NCBI RefSeq assembly: GCF_025118155.1
Contig: NW_026251387.1
Location: 1,705,501 to 1,769,500, forward strand
Reading direction: 5' to 3'
Length of the DNA: 64,000 bases
From: Cokeromyces recurvatus
Taxonomy: Eukaryota > Mucoromycota > Mucoromycetes > Mucorales > Mucoraceae
Of the stretch, positions 28,162 to 40,193 are shown piece after piece (position 1 is the first letter of the stretch; every line of letters begins with the position of its first letter). The position numbers were made by a program, and so were the translations under genes. Under the pieces are notes generated by a model. That model saw only the letters and a program-made list of their open reading frames with translations. It had not been told where the DNA came from and did not search any database.

Positions 28162-28785
28162 ATGTCTATCACAACAACAACAGCCCAACTAGGTCAAACA
28201 TGTATATTCTACAACAACAATTCAACACATACACCACCACCACAAAGTGGTTCTTCTGTTGTCATTGATTTAACGAACTCTGAAAGTAATTGCCAATCAG
28301 GTCTTTACTGTGATCAAGCCCATTTCTGTGTAAGACAATTAAAACATGGTGAAGTATGTGAGTTTGATCATCAATGTTCAAATCACCTTTCTTGTTATAA
28401 AAATACATGTACAACAGCTTCTACTACTACGATGAACAGTCATAATACAATTCATATTGTTGTTAGTATTATAAGCGTCATTTTATTCATCATAGTTGCC
28501 ATTAGTCTACATTATCTTTATTTTAAAAGACATCGTCGTAATCAGAGACATCAGAAGAATGATGATCCATTAAAAGATCAACACACATTGGATACGAACA
28601 AAATGAAAAATCATGTCCTTTCAACCCAACAACCTAATACCATGACTCATTCAATCATAGAGCATCAACAACATATCAGCACAGTTAATCATATATTACA
28701 GACCAATTATGAATTTCACCCTACCATTATTAGTAGTACTCATCCTAGTAGTAGTCATGTATTGCCTCCACCTTATTCCCCTTAA
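28162..28785 (+). CDS. Cys-rich single-pass membrane protein with PPxY tail
   Basis: A 207-residue frame, family not recognised. Residues 13-90 contain regularly spaced cysteines (CQSGLYCDQAHFCVRQ, GEVCEFDHQCSNHLSCYKN), reminiscent of small extracellular disulfide modules. One membrane segment follows (IHIVVSIISVILFIIVAISL), then a basic stop-transfer stretch (KRHRRNQRHQK) and a His/Gln-rich cytoplasmic tail ending LPPPYSP. The PPxY motif could recruit a Rsp5/Nedd4-type ubiquitin ligase. No obvious signal peptide precedes the Cys-rich part, so a 5' exon may be missing or it may be a reverse signal-anchor. It lies about 200 bp after KGD1 on the same strand. Confidence 0.65.
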   Translation: MSITTTTAQLGQTCIFYNNNSTHTPPPQSGSSVVIDLTNSESNCQSGLYCDQAHFCVRQLKHGEVCEFDHQCSNHLSCYKNTCTTASTTTMNSHNTIHIVVSIISVILFIIVAISLHYLYFKRHRRNQRHQKNDDPLKDQHTLDTNKMKNHVLSTQQPNTMTHSIIEHQQHISTVNHILQTNYEFHPTIISSTHPSSSHVLPPPYSP

Positions 28786-28873
28786 ATAAGATGATCTCCC
28801 TTAAACAAATATATATGTATATGTATATATATAAATGTATACACATCTATTTGTATATCCCTCTATTTATTTA

Positions 28874-30878
28874 TTATTGTTTTTGTTCAGTTGAACGACT
28901 AAAGGTAACAACTAAACCCGACATGGAAGAACTTGAAGAATCATGTCGTTCAATTTGAATTGGACGATGTTCCTGTTGAAGTAAAGGATGACAATAACTA
29001 TCATTTTCTATTTCTATTTCATGTTCCTCAAAAAAATGCTCGGATGAACGAAATAAAGATGAAGTATTTGTAAATGAAGTCGGTAACCAATCATGACGAT
29101 TTGTGTTTTCACACTGTAATATTGAAGATGAAGATGAAATAGATGATAAGGAAGATACTCTACGACGATGATTAGTGGTACTAGGAGGAGGAGGAGGAGA
29201 AGAAGAAGAAGAAGAAGAAGGTGAAGTGATGATGAAAGACGAAGAAGAAAGATCGGAGTTTATATTTGGAATAGCACAAGCAGATAAACACTTGTGAGAA
29301 GAATGATTTCTATTAAAGCTTTGCGACAAGTTGGAAATCAAAGAGGAAGAAATACGTCGTATTGAGCTTCTTAAACGATTCATAATATTAGTTACAGCAT
29401 GACTCACATCTTCATCTGTTACTTTTACAGTTTGATAATGAGTTGGATCAGCTTCTTGCCACCAAATAGGAGGATGTTTTAAATCATGTATTACCCAAGG
29501 ATGATGTTTAGCTTCTTCTAATGTAATCCTTTTCATAGGATCCTTAGTTAATAATTTTGTTAACAAATCCTTTAAATCCTCAGGTGTTTCAAAACCAACT
29601 TCCTCTTGAGATGGAAATAAGAGAGGAGCAGTCGGAATTAATTCAAATAACTCAAATTCAGTTGAAGCTATAAAGGGACATCTACCATAAATTAAACAAT
29701 ATAAAGTGACACCCAATGCCCATACATCAATTGCCTTTGTAATACGTCTTTTCCTTTTAGACATCAATTCATTTCCTTCTTCTATATGACCACAACAAAG
29801 CTCAGGAGCGAAAAAAGCAGGGCTACCCGCTGTCTCTGCCAATTCTCTATCAATTTCCTCGTCATAATCAGAATGCTTTGTACCTGCCAAATGCTGATTA
29901 AAATAGGAAACACCAAAATCAGAAATCTTTACAATTTGATCTTTTGTTAATAAGAGATTAGCTGGTTTAATATCACGATGAATAATTCCCTGATAATGCA
30001 CTAATGAATGATGGGAAAATAGATATAAATATATATAGATAGAATGCATAGAGTATTGTATATAAACTCACGATAGTCTAAACCACTTAAAACATCTCTA
30101 AATATAGATCTTGCTTGATTCATGGATAGTATAGGTTTATTAGTGTCTTCATTTCTCCATTTAATTTCACCGCCTTCCATATACTCTAAGGCTAATTTAT
30201 TTTTGTTAAATAGAATAAAAAGTGTATATAAAAGTAAAAAAAAAAAAATTACCTAAATATAGTTTCCGACTTGTAGGCTCATCAATTACTTCACGTAATC
30301 GAACTACATGAGGATGTACGCATTTCTTTAATATTGCAATTTCTCTTCTAATTTTACGTTCACTTTCTAAATAAAATTTTCTATTTTCAGAAGTTACTCT
30401 TTTAAAATTGGGAAAAAGAGGATGTCTATTCTGTTGTTGTTCATAACTATTTTTGGCCCTTAAAATACTATAACCCAACTGTTTTCTTCTTGCTTGTTTA
30501 TCTACGATTTTAATAGCCTATATTTAAAACTATTATTAGTAAAAGGAGTTAGTTAAAAAGAAGGGGGGATAAAAGATACTTTACGACAAGCTCTCCTGTT
30601 TCAAGGTCTTCTGCTAATTTCACTTTACCATGCATGCCTCTTCCAATCTCTTTTAATATCATGAAATTATTGATTATTTTATTTCCTGTTTCGGGGTCAT
30701 ATTCTTTATTAATTGTATTTGTTGTTAAAACAGATGATGGAATAGTTAATGTTTGTTCATTATGTTGCTTAAAAAAGGAAAGACGACGAAATGAAGAACG
30801 CTTCTTGACTGGTTCAGTACTTTTACAAGGTGTTAATAAACTACCTATTTGTTGTTGTAAATCGTTTTCTTCCATCAT
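28874..30878 (-). CDS. CaMKK/Ssp1-like protein kinase (SNF1-activating kinase type)
   Basis: A kinase of the Ca2+/calmodulin-dependent kinase-kinase group (fission yeast Ssp1, budding yeast Sak1/Tos3/Elm1), which phosphorylates the T-loop of AMPK/SNF1. The gene has at least three introns. The Gly loop is IGRGMHGKVKLA. The catalytic Lys lies in AIKIVDK after a spliced junction at about 30590/30518. HPHVVRLREVIDEP and the hinge LEYMEGGEI follow. The catalytic loop is HRDIKPANLLLT, with DFGVSYF and the T-loop ETAGSPAFFAPELC. DVWALGVTLYCLIYG and MKRITLEEAKHHPWV close the domain. A long Ser-rich C-terminal tail, possibly regulatory, ends near 28877. It is transcribed divergently from the RING ligase gene. 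Confidence 0.88.
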
Positions 30879-31130
30879 GTCATTCTTATATGTTCATTTA
30901 AAAAAAAAAGAAAAGAAAAGAAAAAGAGAGAGAATAATATTAAAGGGGGGGAGGGTTTTTTTTTCTTGTTTACAAACATGAACGAATTAGAAAATACAGA
31001 AAGTTTAAACGGAGATTAAATATAGGATTATTTTTGCATTGTAAACAAAACTATGATAATTTAAGTTTTTTTTTATTATTCTTCTTATTCTTATTCTTTA
31101 AACATCAAATTGTATTTGTATAAGAGCAAG
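30879..31130. promoter_or_regulatory. Short divergent promoter region
   Basis: 252 bp separate the start codons of the CaMKK-like kinase (-) and the PA-TM-RING gene (+), so both promoters must share it. It has an A/G-rich stretch next to the kinase start (about 30900-30960) and a T-rich block near 31062-31100. No specific factor site is recognised. Confidence 0.5.
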
Positions 31131-32282
31131 ATGCTTATGAAGCCATCATCCTTGTTTATTTATTATTTTATAGTTGGAATCCATTTTACTTTTGTTTATG
31201 GAACAATATATGTTACAGTAAAGAAAAAGACTTTTTACAATGATTTTTTAAATTAAGTTATTCTTATTTAGTTATCTAATGAAACATTGGAAGATAGAAG
31301 TGCTGCTTTTGGACCCAAGATGTCGAAAGATGGTAAAGTAGGTTATATTATCGAACCTGAACAAGATCCAACAGGCTGTAATCGAGTTAAGATGCCACAA
31401 ATGTATAATAATTGGATTGCATTATTAAGTAGAGGAGGATGTTCATTTATAACAAAAGTAAGAAACATGCAACAGAGTGGTGCAATAGCTGTGATTGTAG
31501 GTGATCCGATTCATTCTAATTGGATAACTATGTATTCACCAGGTAAGTTAAATTTATGGTTGTTATTGTTTACTATCAATTCAAAATAAGGCAACTAAGC
31601 CCTATTCATTATGATAGGAGATAGTTCAGATATTATGATTCCTAGTGTATTTTTAGCCAAGAATGAATATAAGAAAATATTGTTTTTATCCAAATTATTA
31701 GACAGACCTATGATGGCAATTTTACAATATGATGAAATGGATAAAACTTGGTAAAGTAGATAATAAAAAGAGGAGATAAATAGATAAAAAGGGAGAGTAT
31801 TTGCATAGAAATTTAATCAAATAATTATTATATAGGCAATTGATTGACATTCTTATTATTGTAATTTTATCTCCTTGTATCATGTTGGCTTTCATTTATA
31901 TCTCCTGGAAAATTAGACAAGGAATACAACGTAGAAGAGAATTGGCACCTATTTCAATTGTTTCACGATTAACTGTCAAGATATTTAATAGGACAGAAAA
32001 GGATCTTGAGTGTTGTACGATTTGCTTGGAAGAATATCAAACGGGGGATGAATTAAGAGTTTTACCTTGTCAGCATCAATTTCATATTTTATGCGTAGAT
32101 GCTTGGTTAACCACTCAAAAGAAACTGGTAATGAAACATAAATATTCATTTTGTCATCCTATCACTAAAACCTTCCCCACCCATGTATTATTATATAGTG
32201 TCCTATTTGCAAACGTGATATTACTACTACTCTTACAGATAATAATGAAATTACACCATTTTTATTAGAAGAAGGACGATAA
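31131..32282 (+). CDS. PA-TM-RING E3 ubiquitin ligase
   Basis: The order is that of the RNF13/GRAIL family: signal peptide ([20 protein letters not shown]), a protease-associated lumenal domain ([20 protein letters not shown], then AIAVIVGDP), one membrane helix ([20 protein letters not shown]) and a cytosolic RING-H2 finger ([32 protein letters not shown], then CPICKRDI). Such proteins ubiquitinate cargo or membrane proteins on endosomes and vacuoles. At least four exons: the first ends near 31217, where GTAAAG follows the signal peptide, and the last begins near 32201 and supplies the final CPIC pair. The stop is at 32280-32282. Confidence 0.9.
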
Positions 32283-32533
32283 GAATAATGACTTTATCAT
32301 ATTGTAAATATTGAAGCACACACATAGATATCTTCTTCTATATACATACATAAGTCATGATATAACTAGTAATGTACTTGTACGTTCTTATATTGTGACA
32401 CATACACAATAATAATAAAAAAGGAGTATTCAATGTTTTTTTTTGGGAGTAATTACCCTCAGGAATAGATGAATATGACTAGAAGATTTCACCTATAATA
32501 AATAATATAAATGTTTATTATTATTATTATTAT

Positions 32534-34073
32534 TTAAGGGTAAGGGTAAGGGTTTGGAACATGACTAGAAGGAATAGGACTACTGTTTGTAGAAGCTTGT
32601 TGACTAGAGGGTCTTTGAAGTTTTTTCTTTTTCTTTTCTTCTAATTTAACTTGCTTTTCGATATAACGTCTCTTTGTGAAAACTCCTTCAATTAATGCTG
32701 TAATAAATCTTTCTTCATCAATTAATCGAAGTAACTTTCTTTCTTCTTGTTTATTGATGGTTGCAACAAATTGATAAAGCGTTTCTGCTGAGACTATAAA
32801 TAATTTCTTTGTATTTAACTGTTGTTGACGAAGTTGCGTATAAACTGAATCTTTAACCTATTCACGTAATAAATTTGAATGAATAATACATCTATAAATA
32901 TTTAACTTTTATTTACTTACTTCAAGAACAAGTTCACCCACTGCAGTAGCCCATTGATATTCATGATCACCTTCATGTCTTTTTGTTTTACTTTGAATTG
33001 CCTACACAATATTCATATTTAGTATATTTATGCGTATATTCTAGATCTATTTTTTTGTACTTGCTTGATCTGCTTTACTACGAACAAATAAAACTGGAAT
33101 TTTATGTTCTTTTGCTTTTAAAGCAATTTCAATATCATCCTGCATCAATCTTTTATTTTTATTTTTAGTCTGAAAAGTATCCTATTACATCAGGCTTGTT
33201 TTTCTTTTCCTCTCTTCCATTCAACTTACCTATTACCAACTACTATAACTAATAAATCAAAGGCACATAAAAAATTATCATCAAAATAAGTATCTCTAGA
33301 ATGACTTTTTGTGCCTACACCTGGCATATCCCAAATAGCCATAGATGCTAAATCCGGATGTATATAGTGTATAGGTACTGCTGTTGTTTCAACTTCTCCT
33401 ACTTTGGATGCTTTAGGATGTGTATCTTTATATCCCCGAATAGCATTCACAATAGAGCTCTATACTTTCCTCCCATTACAATTAATATATATGTATATAA
33501 ATATTGATATATATATATATATATTTATATACTATATATCTCTCTCCCCCTCTCTCTCTCTCTCTCTCTCTCTCGCCTTTTTATTCATTTCTTTATTTAC
33601 CTTACCTTTCCCGTTCCTGAACATCCTACAATAGCAATATTATAAAATAAGGTGGTATTCAATTTGATTTCTTGTTCTGCCTTTTGTAAAATGTCTGATT
33701 TTATTCGTAATGGTAAAGAAGGTCTTTCCTTAAAATTCATACAAAGTGCACCCCAAACTGCCATAAATGGTGCCAATGGCCCTTTTTACATACATATTAA
33801 TATTATTATTATTATTATATAAACGGACTATTACATACATCCAATAACACCTAATAAACCTCCAATAGCACCATCTACAATTTTAAATCCAGTAATATCT
33901 AAATCATGAAAAGTGTAAGCATTTAAAACTGGATAAGCGACAATAATGACAGGCACGGCTAATGTAGACACAGTTGCCTTTGTAAATTTATTTGAAATAT
34001 CTTCATATTCATTTGATACAGGATCTTTACGAAAAAATGAGAGTGACTTTGGTGAAGAAGTTGCTTGTCCCAT
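32534..34073 (-). CDS. IRG-like (immunity-related GTPase) family protein
   Basis: A GTPase with an IRG/interferon-inducible-GTPase-like G domain. The P-loop GCSGTGKS is split by an intron between 33457 and 33608. It is followed by SSIVNAIRGYKDTHP, a switch region rich in Thr (GEVETTAVPIHY), G3 IWDMPGVGT, a hydrophobic strand (LLVIVVGNR) and G4 FVRSKAD. The N-terminus MGQATSSPKS fits an N-myristoylation site, a feature also seen in mammalian IRGs. A hydrophobic Gly-rich stretch (about residues 35-80) may bind membrane. The C-terminus is basic and ends PNPYPYP. The junction after GNR (donor at 33229) does not keep phase with the obvious acceptors, so that part of the model is unsettled. Function in fungi is unknown. 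Confidence 0.75.
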
Positions 34074-34273
34074 TCTTTTTATATTTATAAATGTATATTA
34101 AAAATAAAAATAATGAAAAAAAAAAAAGAATGAAAAAAGTAAAAAAAGAAAAAAAAAAAAAAAAAAGAGAAAATAGTAATAATAATAATATATACACACA
34201 ATAGTAGTAAATACAGCACTTGATATCACACAAAATCGGGAATATCACCAACTACCACATGACTTTATCCTTA

Positions 34274-34792
34274 TTAGGCCTTTTGTTTTTCTTTTTCAAT
34301 ATTGTATTCTTCTTCGGTTTGAAAGTCTTTTAATTGGATTTTCGTATCTTCTGTCTTTGGTAAAATAATTGCAATAAACCCAATATCCATATGATGTCCA
34401 TCTTTTAATAGAGATTGACAGCTCTCCTTTTCTTCAAACCGTTTATTCAATTCTAATAACTTTCCTTCCATCTCTGCTCGAACGTGACTGATAACTTGTC
34501 CATCTTTGTTGATTAAATCACAAAGAATCGTATCTGATTTCACTTTATTACCAATGTGATTAGTATACAGGCGAACTTGATCAACATCATTCATCAACGA
34601 CACATCTGAAATGCCTAATACACACACTTTACTTGGTGTTTGACGGACATAGATACTGGCTCGGTTTAAGGGCTCATTAGAAGTTTTATAAAATAAGGAA
34701 TAATATCGACTAAGATAGGCTGTAGGATCTTCTTGCCAGATCTTTGTGAGTGAAATATAATCATTTACGTTATAATCTACCTGATCTTTCAT
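34274..34792 (-). CDS. ABITRAM: Abitram/FAM206 (Simiate) family protein
   Basis: A 172-residue, apparently intronless protein starting MKDQVDYNV. It resembles Abitram, a small actin-binding and transcription-related protein of animals with a lipoyl/GcvH-like fold. The diagnostic C-terminal block is GFIAIILPKTEDTKIQLKDF followed by QTEEEYNIE. Upstream, KVCVLGIS and GQVISHVRAEMEGKLLELN match the family core. A longer frame extends further upstream, but its extra residues are low-complexity (FIFIYLFIYF), so the internal ATG at 34792 is chosen. The role in fungi is not known. Confidence 0.8.
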   Translation of the reverse strand: MKDQVDYNVNDYISLTKIWQEDPTAYLSRYYSLFYKTSNEPLNRASIYVRQTPSKVCVLGISDVSLMNDVDQVRLYTNHIGNKVKSDTILCDLINKDGQVISHVRAEMEGKLLELNKRFEEKESCQSLLKDGHHMDIGFIAIILPKTEDTKIQLKDFQTEEEYNIEKEKQKA

Positions 34793-34904
34793 ATTTGTAG
34801 ATGGAAAATAAATAAATAAATAAATAAATATGAATAAAATAAAAGTTTTTATTTTTGCTAAATAAGAAGATGAGTAGGATGTGACGGTTATACACATTTT
34901 TTTT

Positions 34905-36133
34905 TTAATGTAAAAGAGGGGTATTTTCGTTAGACTCTTCTTCTGTAGTATCAAGATCATTGATACCCAGTTTCTTATTTCTAAAATGCCATGTGATACA
35001 CATGATTAAAAGTGTGCCTTGTAGGATACCTGTAACTAAATACGTAAGCCATGCTGTCCAATTTGTTCCTGGACGTACAATTAAAGAATAAACAAATAGT
35101 GCAGTTCCAGGAGTTTGTAGCATCATCATCGGTATACTTAAAGCTCCAATCCTCTAGAATACAGTGTGAATATGAGATATACATATAAATATGTATTTGA
35201 TGCTGTTAAACAACCAAAAAAAAAATATTATCATTATTTGTTACCTTGCTTTTCCAGGTTTTCCAGATTTGTGGCAGGTATTGTAGAGAGGCAAGGATCA
35301 TACTCAAGATACCTAAAAAGCCAGCCCAATAATCTGTCTGCCAATGCTCAGGACCACCTACGATAGCCAATAACAAGACAGAGATAAAAAAGGAAAGGGC
35401 AAGATGACCAATACAGATGGCAGCAATAATTAAACTTACTTTCCATTCTTGTGAAATTCTAGATTGAAGTTTATTTGGCAAGTCCAAATGCAGCAAAGCA
35501 GGAGCGTGAAGTTCTCTTTTTTTACTTTCTGGGAAATATAATAAAAATAGTAAAAAGCTATTAAAAAGAATGAGGTCCTAATTGTTAATGTTTCACAATG
35601 GTAATGAGAATGCATTTACACTAAACTAAACATGGCCCATTGAAGACCAATTTGAACAATTCCCATTAAACCTTCAATGCAAGTACCTGTAGACTATATA
35701 TGTATATAAACATATATTTTAAAATAAATTAGAATAAACCTTCCTTCTCTCCTCGTTAGTACCTATAACAAAAACAAACTTACAAGTGATTTACAACAAA
35801 CAATAGCATCCCATTGCAATAAAATAATATTTAAAAAACTTGAAGATGAAGACACAACACCTAACAACAAAAACCAAGAACTAAAGCCTTCACTTGTTTT
35901 ATTTAAAATGATTCGAAGATGCTAAAATAAAAATAAACCAATTTCACATATATATCTTTTGTTCCTTATGATGTTTAATAACAATGTCTTACTTGAGGTA
36001 AATATGAAATGACGAGCCCAATGCATAACAATGAACTAATGATAAATGTAGATTTATCATTTACTGGTACACATTCTTTAGCTGCTTGTTTATAAACACT
36101 TCCTAAAACTCTAATAAACAGATTCTCGTCCAT
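34905..36133 (-). CDS. PQ-loop (SWEET/MtN3-like) membrane protein
   Basis: A multi-exon membrane protein with two PQ-loop repeats: LLCIGLVISYLPQ near the N-terminus (exon ending about 35993) and ILASLQYLPQIWKTWK (about 35270). Around these are about seven hydrophobic helices, for example SWFLLLGVVSSSSSFLNIIL, SLIIAAICIGHLALSFFISV and LTYLVTGILQGTLLIMCITW. The tail is acidic and ends NENTPLLH, a likely dileucine-type sorting signal for the vacuole. The family includes lysosomal cystine and cationic amino-acid exporters. The substrate here cannot be told. The start MDENLF at 36133 is chosen because the upstream frame is only TA/poly-K sequence. Confidence 0.8.
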
Positions 36134-36189
36134 ACCATGTATAATATATAAGCGTATATGAATATATATAAAATAAAAAAGAAGAAAAA

Positions 36190-36235
<46 letters not shown>

Positions 36236-36483
36236 TGCATGACTTATAAAAGATATTTTAGCCAATCATAAAAAAGACAATGCTTCTCGTATCAATGTAA
36301 ATTAAGATTCTATGCATTAAACTAGGAAGAAAAAAAAATGAACCCGGGTGCTCTTTCGTTCGTTCTGCATCAACCATTAATATGAGTTATTTGTTGTTGT
36401 TTTTGTACAATACATCATTATAATATATATATATATATGTATGTATATATATATAAAAGTGGTAGTCTCACTATTGTACTTGT

Positions 36484-39400
36484 TTATATTGCAGTAGATA
36501 TACTCCATTTTGTAGATTCCTTGTAATGAAATTTGATACAATCTTTTTGTAAGAAAGCACTTTTTAGTCTTTTTTGTACGTCTAACTCAACTGGTATAGG
36601 AGATCCATTATTATCGCGGTATATAAATGGTAAACGAACCACATAGGTACTATTAGGTCCAAGAGCTAAACTATCACTTATACCGAGATCCAAAATATGA
36701 AAGTCCTCTTCTTTACCAGAGACATGAATCTATATGATACACTTAAATAATCCAAATTATATATATATATATAGCTATAGCTATAGATAAACTTACCTTT
36801 ATCTTTGGTTCAATAGAGATAGTAATAGCTGGCTCATCAGGGGTAACAACATATAAACGTTGCAACTGAGCAATCACTTCTAAATGATGGCTACTACCAT
36901 TCGTTGTAGCAGCAGCAGTAGCAGCAGCAACAGTAACAGAAGAATGACCTAATATCATATGACTATTGCTACTAATAGCATTATTGCTTAGACTGTTATT
37001 ATTATTATTATTATTACTACTACTACTACTACTATTACTATTGCTAGTATTATTAGCATAAGTACAGGGACAAATTATATAAACGGGTAAATCTTGATGA
37101 ACAAAATAGTTGCCATGCTCCTTTGGATGCCCTTTGTGGCCAAGCTTACAGACACGTCCATCACCACAACTAAGAAATCGATGGCCAAATGGACATTCAT
37201 ATTCAGCACCAACATAACCACGAACAAGTCCCTGAAGACGTTCTCTTCCACGATGATATCTCCTACGCCGTGTATCAAATAATTGACGATTTGATGTATT
37301 AGGCATCGTTATCGTTGTTGGTGTAGATAGAGTCGGTGTATGTGTGGAGGGTAGATTAGAACCAAGAGCAGGAAATACGTCTAAGGGGGCAACTGTAATA
37401 GGTGTAGGAGCCGGTTTAAGCGTTGATGGTGGTGACTTTCCAAGTAAGGGCCATTCTGTATTATTATCTTGTGCTGTTGCAGAGGACGAAGATGGAGCTT
37501 TATCTTGTTGTTGACTAGTAGTATCCGCATTGGCCATTTCTTGTTGTCTAAGCTTTATTTCACTAGTAGTAGTCATTGACCATGGAATTAAAAAGTTTGT
37601 ATTACTCGTAAATCCTTCCACTTTATCAAGTCCTATATTATTTTTATAAAAACTAGCAGGACCGAGATATAAAAGCGAAATATCATACGCAGGTATTTCA
37701 TCGTAATTTAATACTAAATCCTGCTTTTCTCCATACTTGGATTTACATATATCTAAAGCAGCTCTACCAGGTATTAAACAACAATCAAATTTGTTATAAA
37801 ATCTAATATTTGCATCTTCTACTTCAAAAGGATCATCTCTAACTCTCTGTGATTTACCACAATTACATGCGTGAAAGAAAGTAATGCCACTATTATGTTT
37901 TGCTGTATCAATCATACTACTTCTTTCATCTCTAGCAGATTTTGAAAAAGTTGTATCCAATTCATGATCAATCTAATTATTATTGACACTAAGTTATCTA
38001 TCTCTATATATATATATATACATGTATATTCATATAATTATACTATTTACCTTTAAACGACATGTTTTCCCTGTTAAACTAACATGCTCACAACTTTGTC
38101 TTCCCCCTTTCCAAACAGCATCACAGTCACGCTGGAGTCGCACTGCATATTCTTCTTTACAAGGACCACGAGCTAATGAATAATACATTCGTATAACATT
38201 GTTTTTCTAGCAATAGAAAATCAATATAAAGTACAAATAGGTATAAGTGTCTTTTTTTTTTCATTATACCTTCCATTCATGATATTTTTCAGCATAATAA
38301 GGTGGAGAATCCTGTAAATATACTTCGTTGCATTTTTGCATAATTTCCATACAATGGCTAAACATGCACACATAAATACATGATTAAATTACCCTTTTTT
38401 TTTTTTGAAGAGAAAAATAAATAAATATGATTTATACCTTTTAGAAAATACTCGTTCAATCTCTATATTATCTTTGATCTTTTTTCTTAAAATGACTTCA
38501 ATTTGCTGTATCATACCTTTCGTACTTGGAAATTGTGTTGTAATAATTTTTTTAAAATCAACGCCATTTTCAGTGATAGGCTTGTTGAATAAAAAGGAAA
38601 GTAAAGGCACAACAGCTGAAGCAAATTGCATTGGTGTAGGTAAAGGTGTTGATGTCGCCTTGAAATTATCATCATTTTGACTTGCAAGTTTTCGGCCCAT
38701 ATTAGTATGATGATGATGATGATGGTGTAAAGGATGTCGATAAATAGCTGTTTTTGTCCAAATAGTTACAAAATTCTTTAACAACTTGTCACTATATTCA
38801 TGATAAAGTGTAACTGAAGGTAAGTTAGTTTCAGAAGTAGATAATAAATCTTGAATGCTGGATGCTAAAGAAGGTGGCTTATCAAAATTAAAAAGTAATA
38901 GATCAGATTCCATGCTTTCATTTATTTCTTTTGTTGGTGCAGGTATAATATGAATAACAGGTTGACTACCCGATGGTAATAGAAATAAAGATCGAACTTC
39001 GACGGGAAGATGATGAGTGCTTCCTTCTGGTCTTGATGGCATTAAATGTAAAGCACGAAACATGTTTTTTACTTTAGTTTGAAGGGCATCTTGCATTCGC
39101 TTGATAGCTGTCGGTATAATATTTGAAAATGGAACCTAGATAATATAATTTAGAAAAAAAAAAAAAAGAACCGAAAATAATGCTTCCTTTATGATTCTTA
39201 ACTTACGTCTGTAATTATGAAAACTAAAATTGGGACACCTTTTGCAGGCCCCCACCAACCCATTAGTGTTGAATTAGAACGTTCGTTTTCTTTCTTTTCA
39301 AATAAAGCATTAGGTACCGAAATATTCCAATATTTCCAACAAGAACTTTGATACTGAGCTAAATGTGTATGCATATTTGACTTGGCTTGTGAAAGTGATA

Positions 39401-40110
39401 CAAGTGTTGACAAGAAATCTGCAGGCAATAAAGATGGAGGTAATATAGGCTAAAACAAAATATAGATTAGGAAAACTAAAAATAAAAATAAATGGAAGGT
39501 AATATACTTTACCACGACTAAATGGGATATTATCATCATAAAAAGTAAGCCTCTCATTATACTTGATTGATAATCCATTAGACTAGCGGGGAAAGACTTT
39601 TTTATATTAAATTAATTTGAAGCCTTTAACACCTTAATAATATGACTGTTTACCTTTTCCTTTGAAAACACTGTTACATCTAAATTAGAATCCATGAATA
39701 AATAAATTGTTTTTGACTTTGTATCCACATAAAATTGAAGCCCTTCTGCAAGCTAAAATAAAACACGCAAAAAATAAAAAAAAAATGAAAATAAAAATAA
39801 AAACCTGATGAACATGGAGTTGCTTAATTTCTGCATTTTACCTCCAAAGTATTCTCATTTAAAGGCTATAAAGGCGAAAAAAAAAATAAACAGGATGGAA
39901 TTCAGTTTTTAAAACTATATCTGCTTACCTCATTTCTTGAAGTAAAAACGTTAGCGCCAACAATACGATTAGCCAATGTAACGACTATATTTGATAGAGA
40001 AGCAGTAGATCGTTATTTTCAGAAACACCAAATAAAGAAACTATAGTTAAACCAGATTCTTTTAACGCTAGAAGACCTGATCTTTCCAATAGTTTATTAA
40101 TATCATCCAT
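36484..40110 (-). CDS. SMG8: SMG8-like nonsense-mediated decay factor
   Basis: SMG8, with SMG9, binds and restrains the PIKK SMG1, which phosphorylates UPF1 in nonsense-mediated decay. Family marks are HACNCGKSQRVRDDPFEVED with NIRFYNKFDCC, LLYLGPASFYKNNIGLD, TNFLIPWSM, RGYVGAEYECPFGHRFLSCG with DGRVCKLG, and the C-terminal YVVRLPFIYRD. The N-terminal G-domain-like start MDDINKLLERSGLLALKESG continues to VSLFG. A long Ser/Asn-rich insert (about 36960-37560) is low complexity. Just after VSLFGVSENND the frame breaks and resumes as SLSNIVVTLANRIVGANVF in another frame (about 40000-40012). An undetected error or a real 1-nt deletion is possible. Six or more introns. Confidence 0.88.
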
Positions 40111-40193
40111 TCAAATTTTAAAATTATATAACAATGAAGAAGAAGAAGAAGGTGAAAAAAAAAAAAGTTGTGGACTTTTAAAAAATAAAATTT

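Noticed and set aside
32534..32556. Telomere-like TAAGGG repeats
   Set aside because: Only three units, and on the minus strand they encode the PNPYPYP end of the IRG-like protein.
33404..33634. Plus-strand frame with a Ser/Leu repeat
   Set aside because: It comes from TA and TC microsatellites in an intron of the IRG-like gene.
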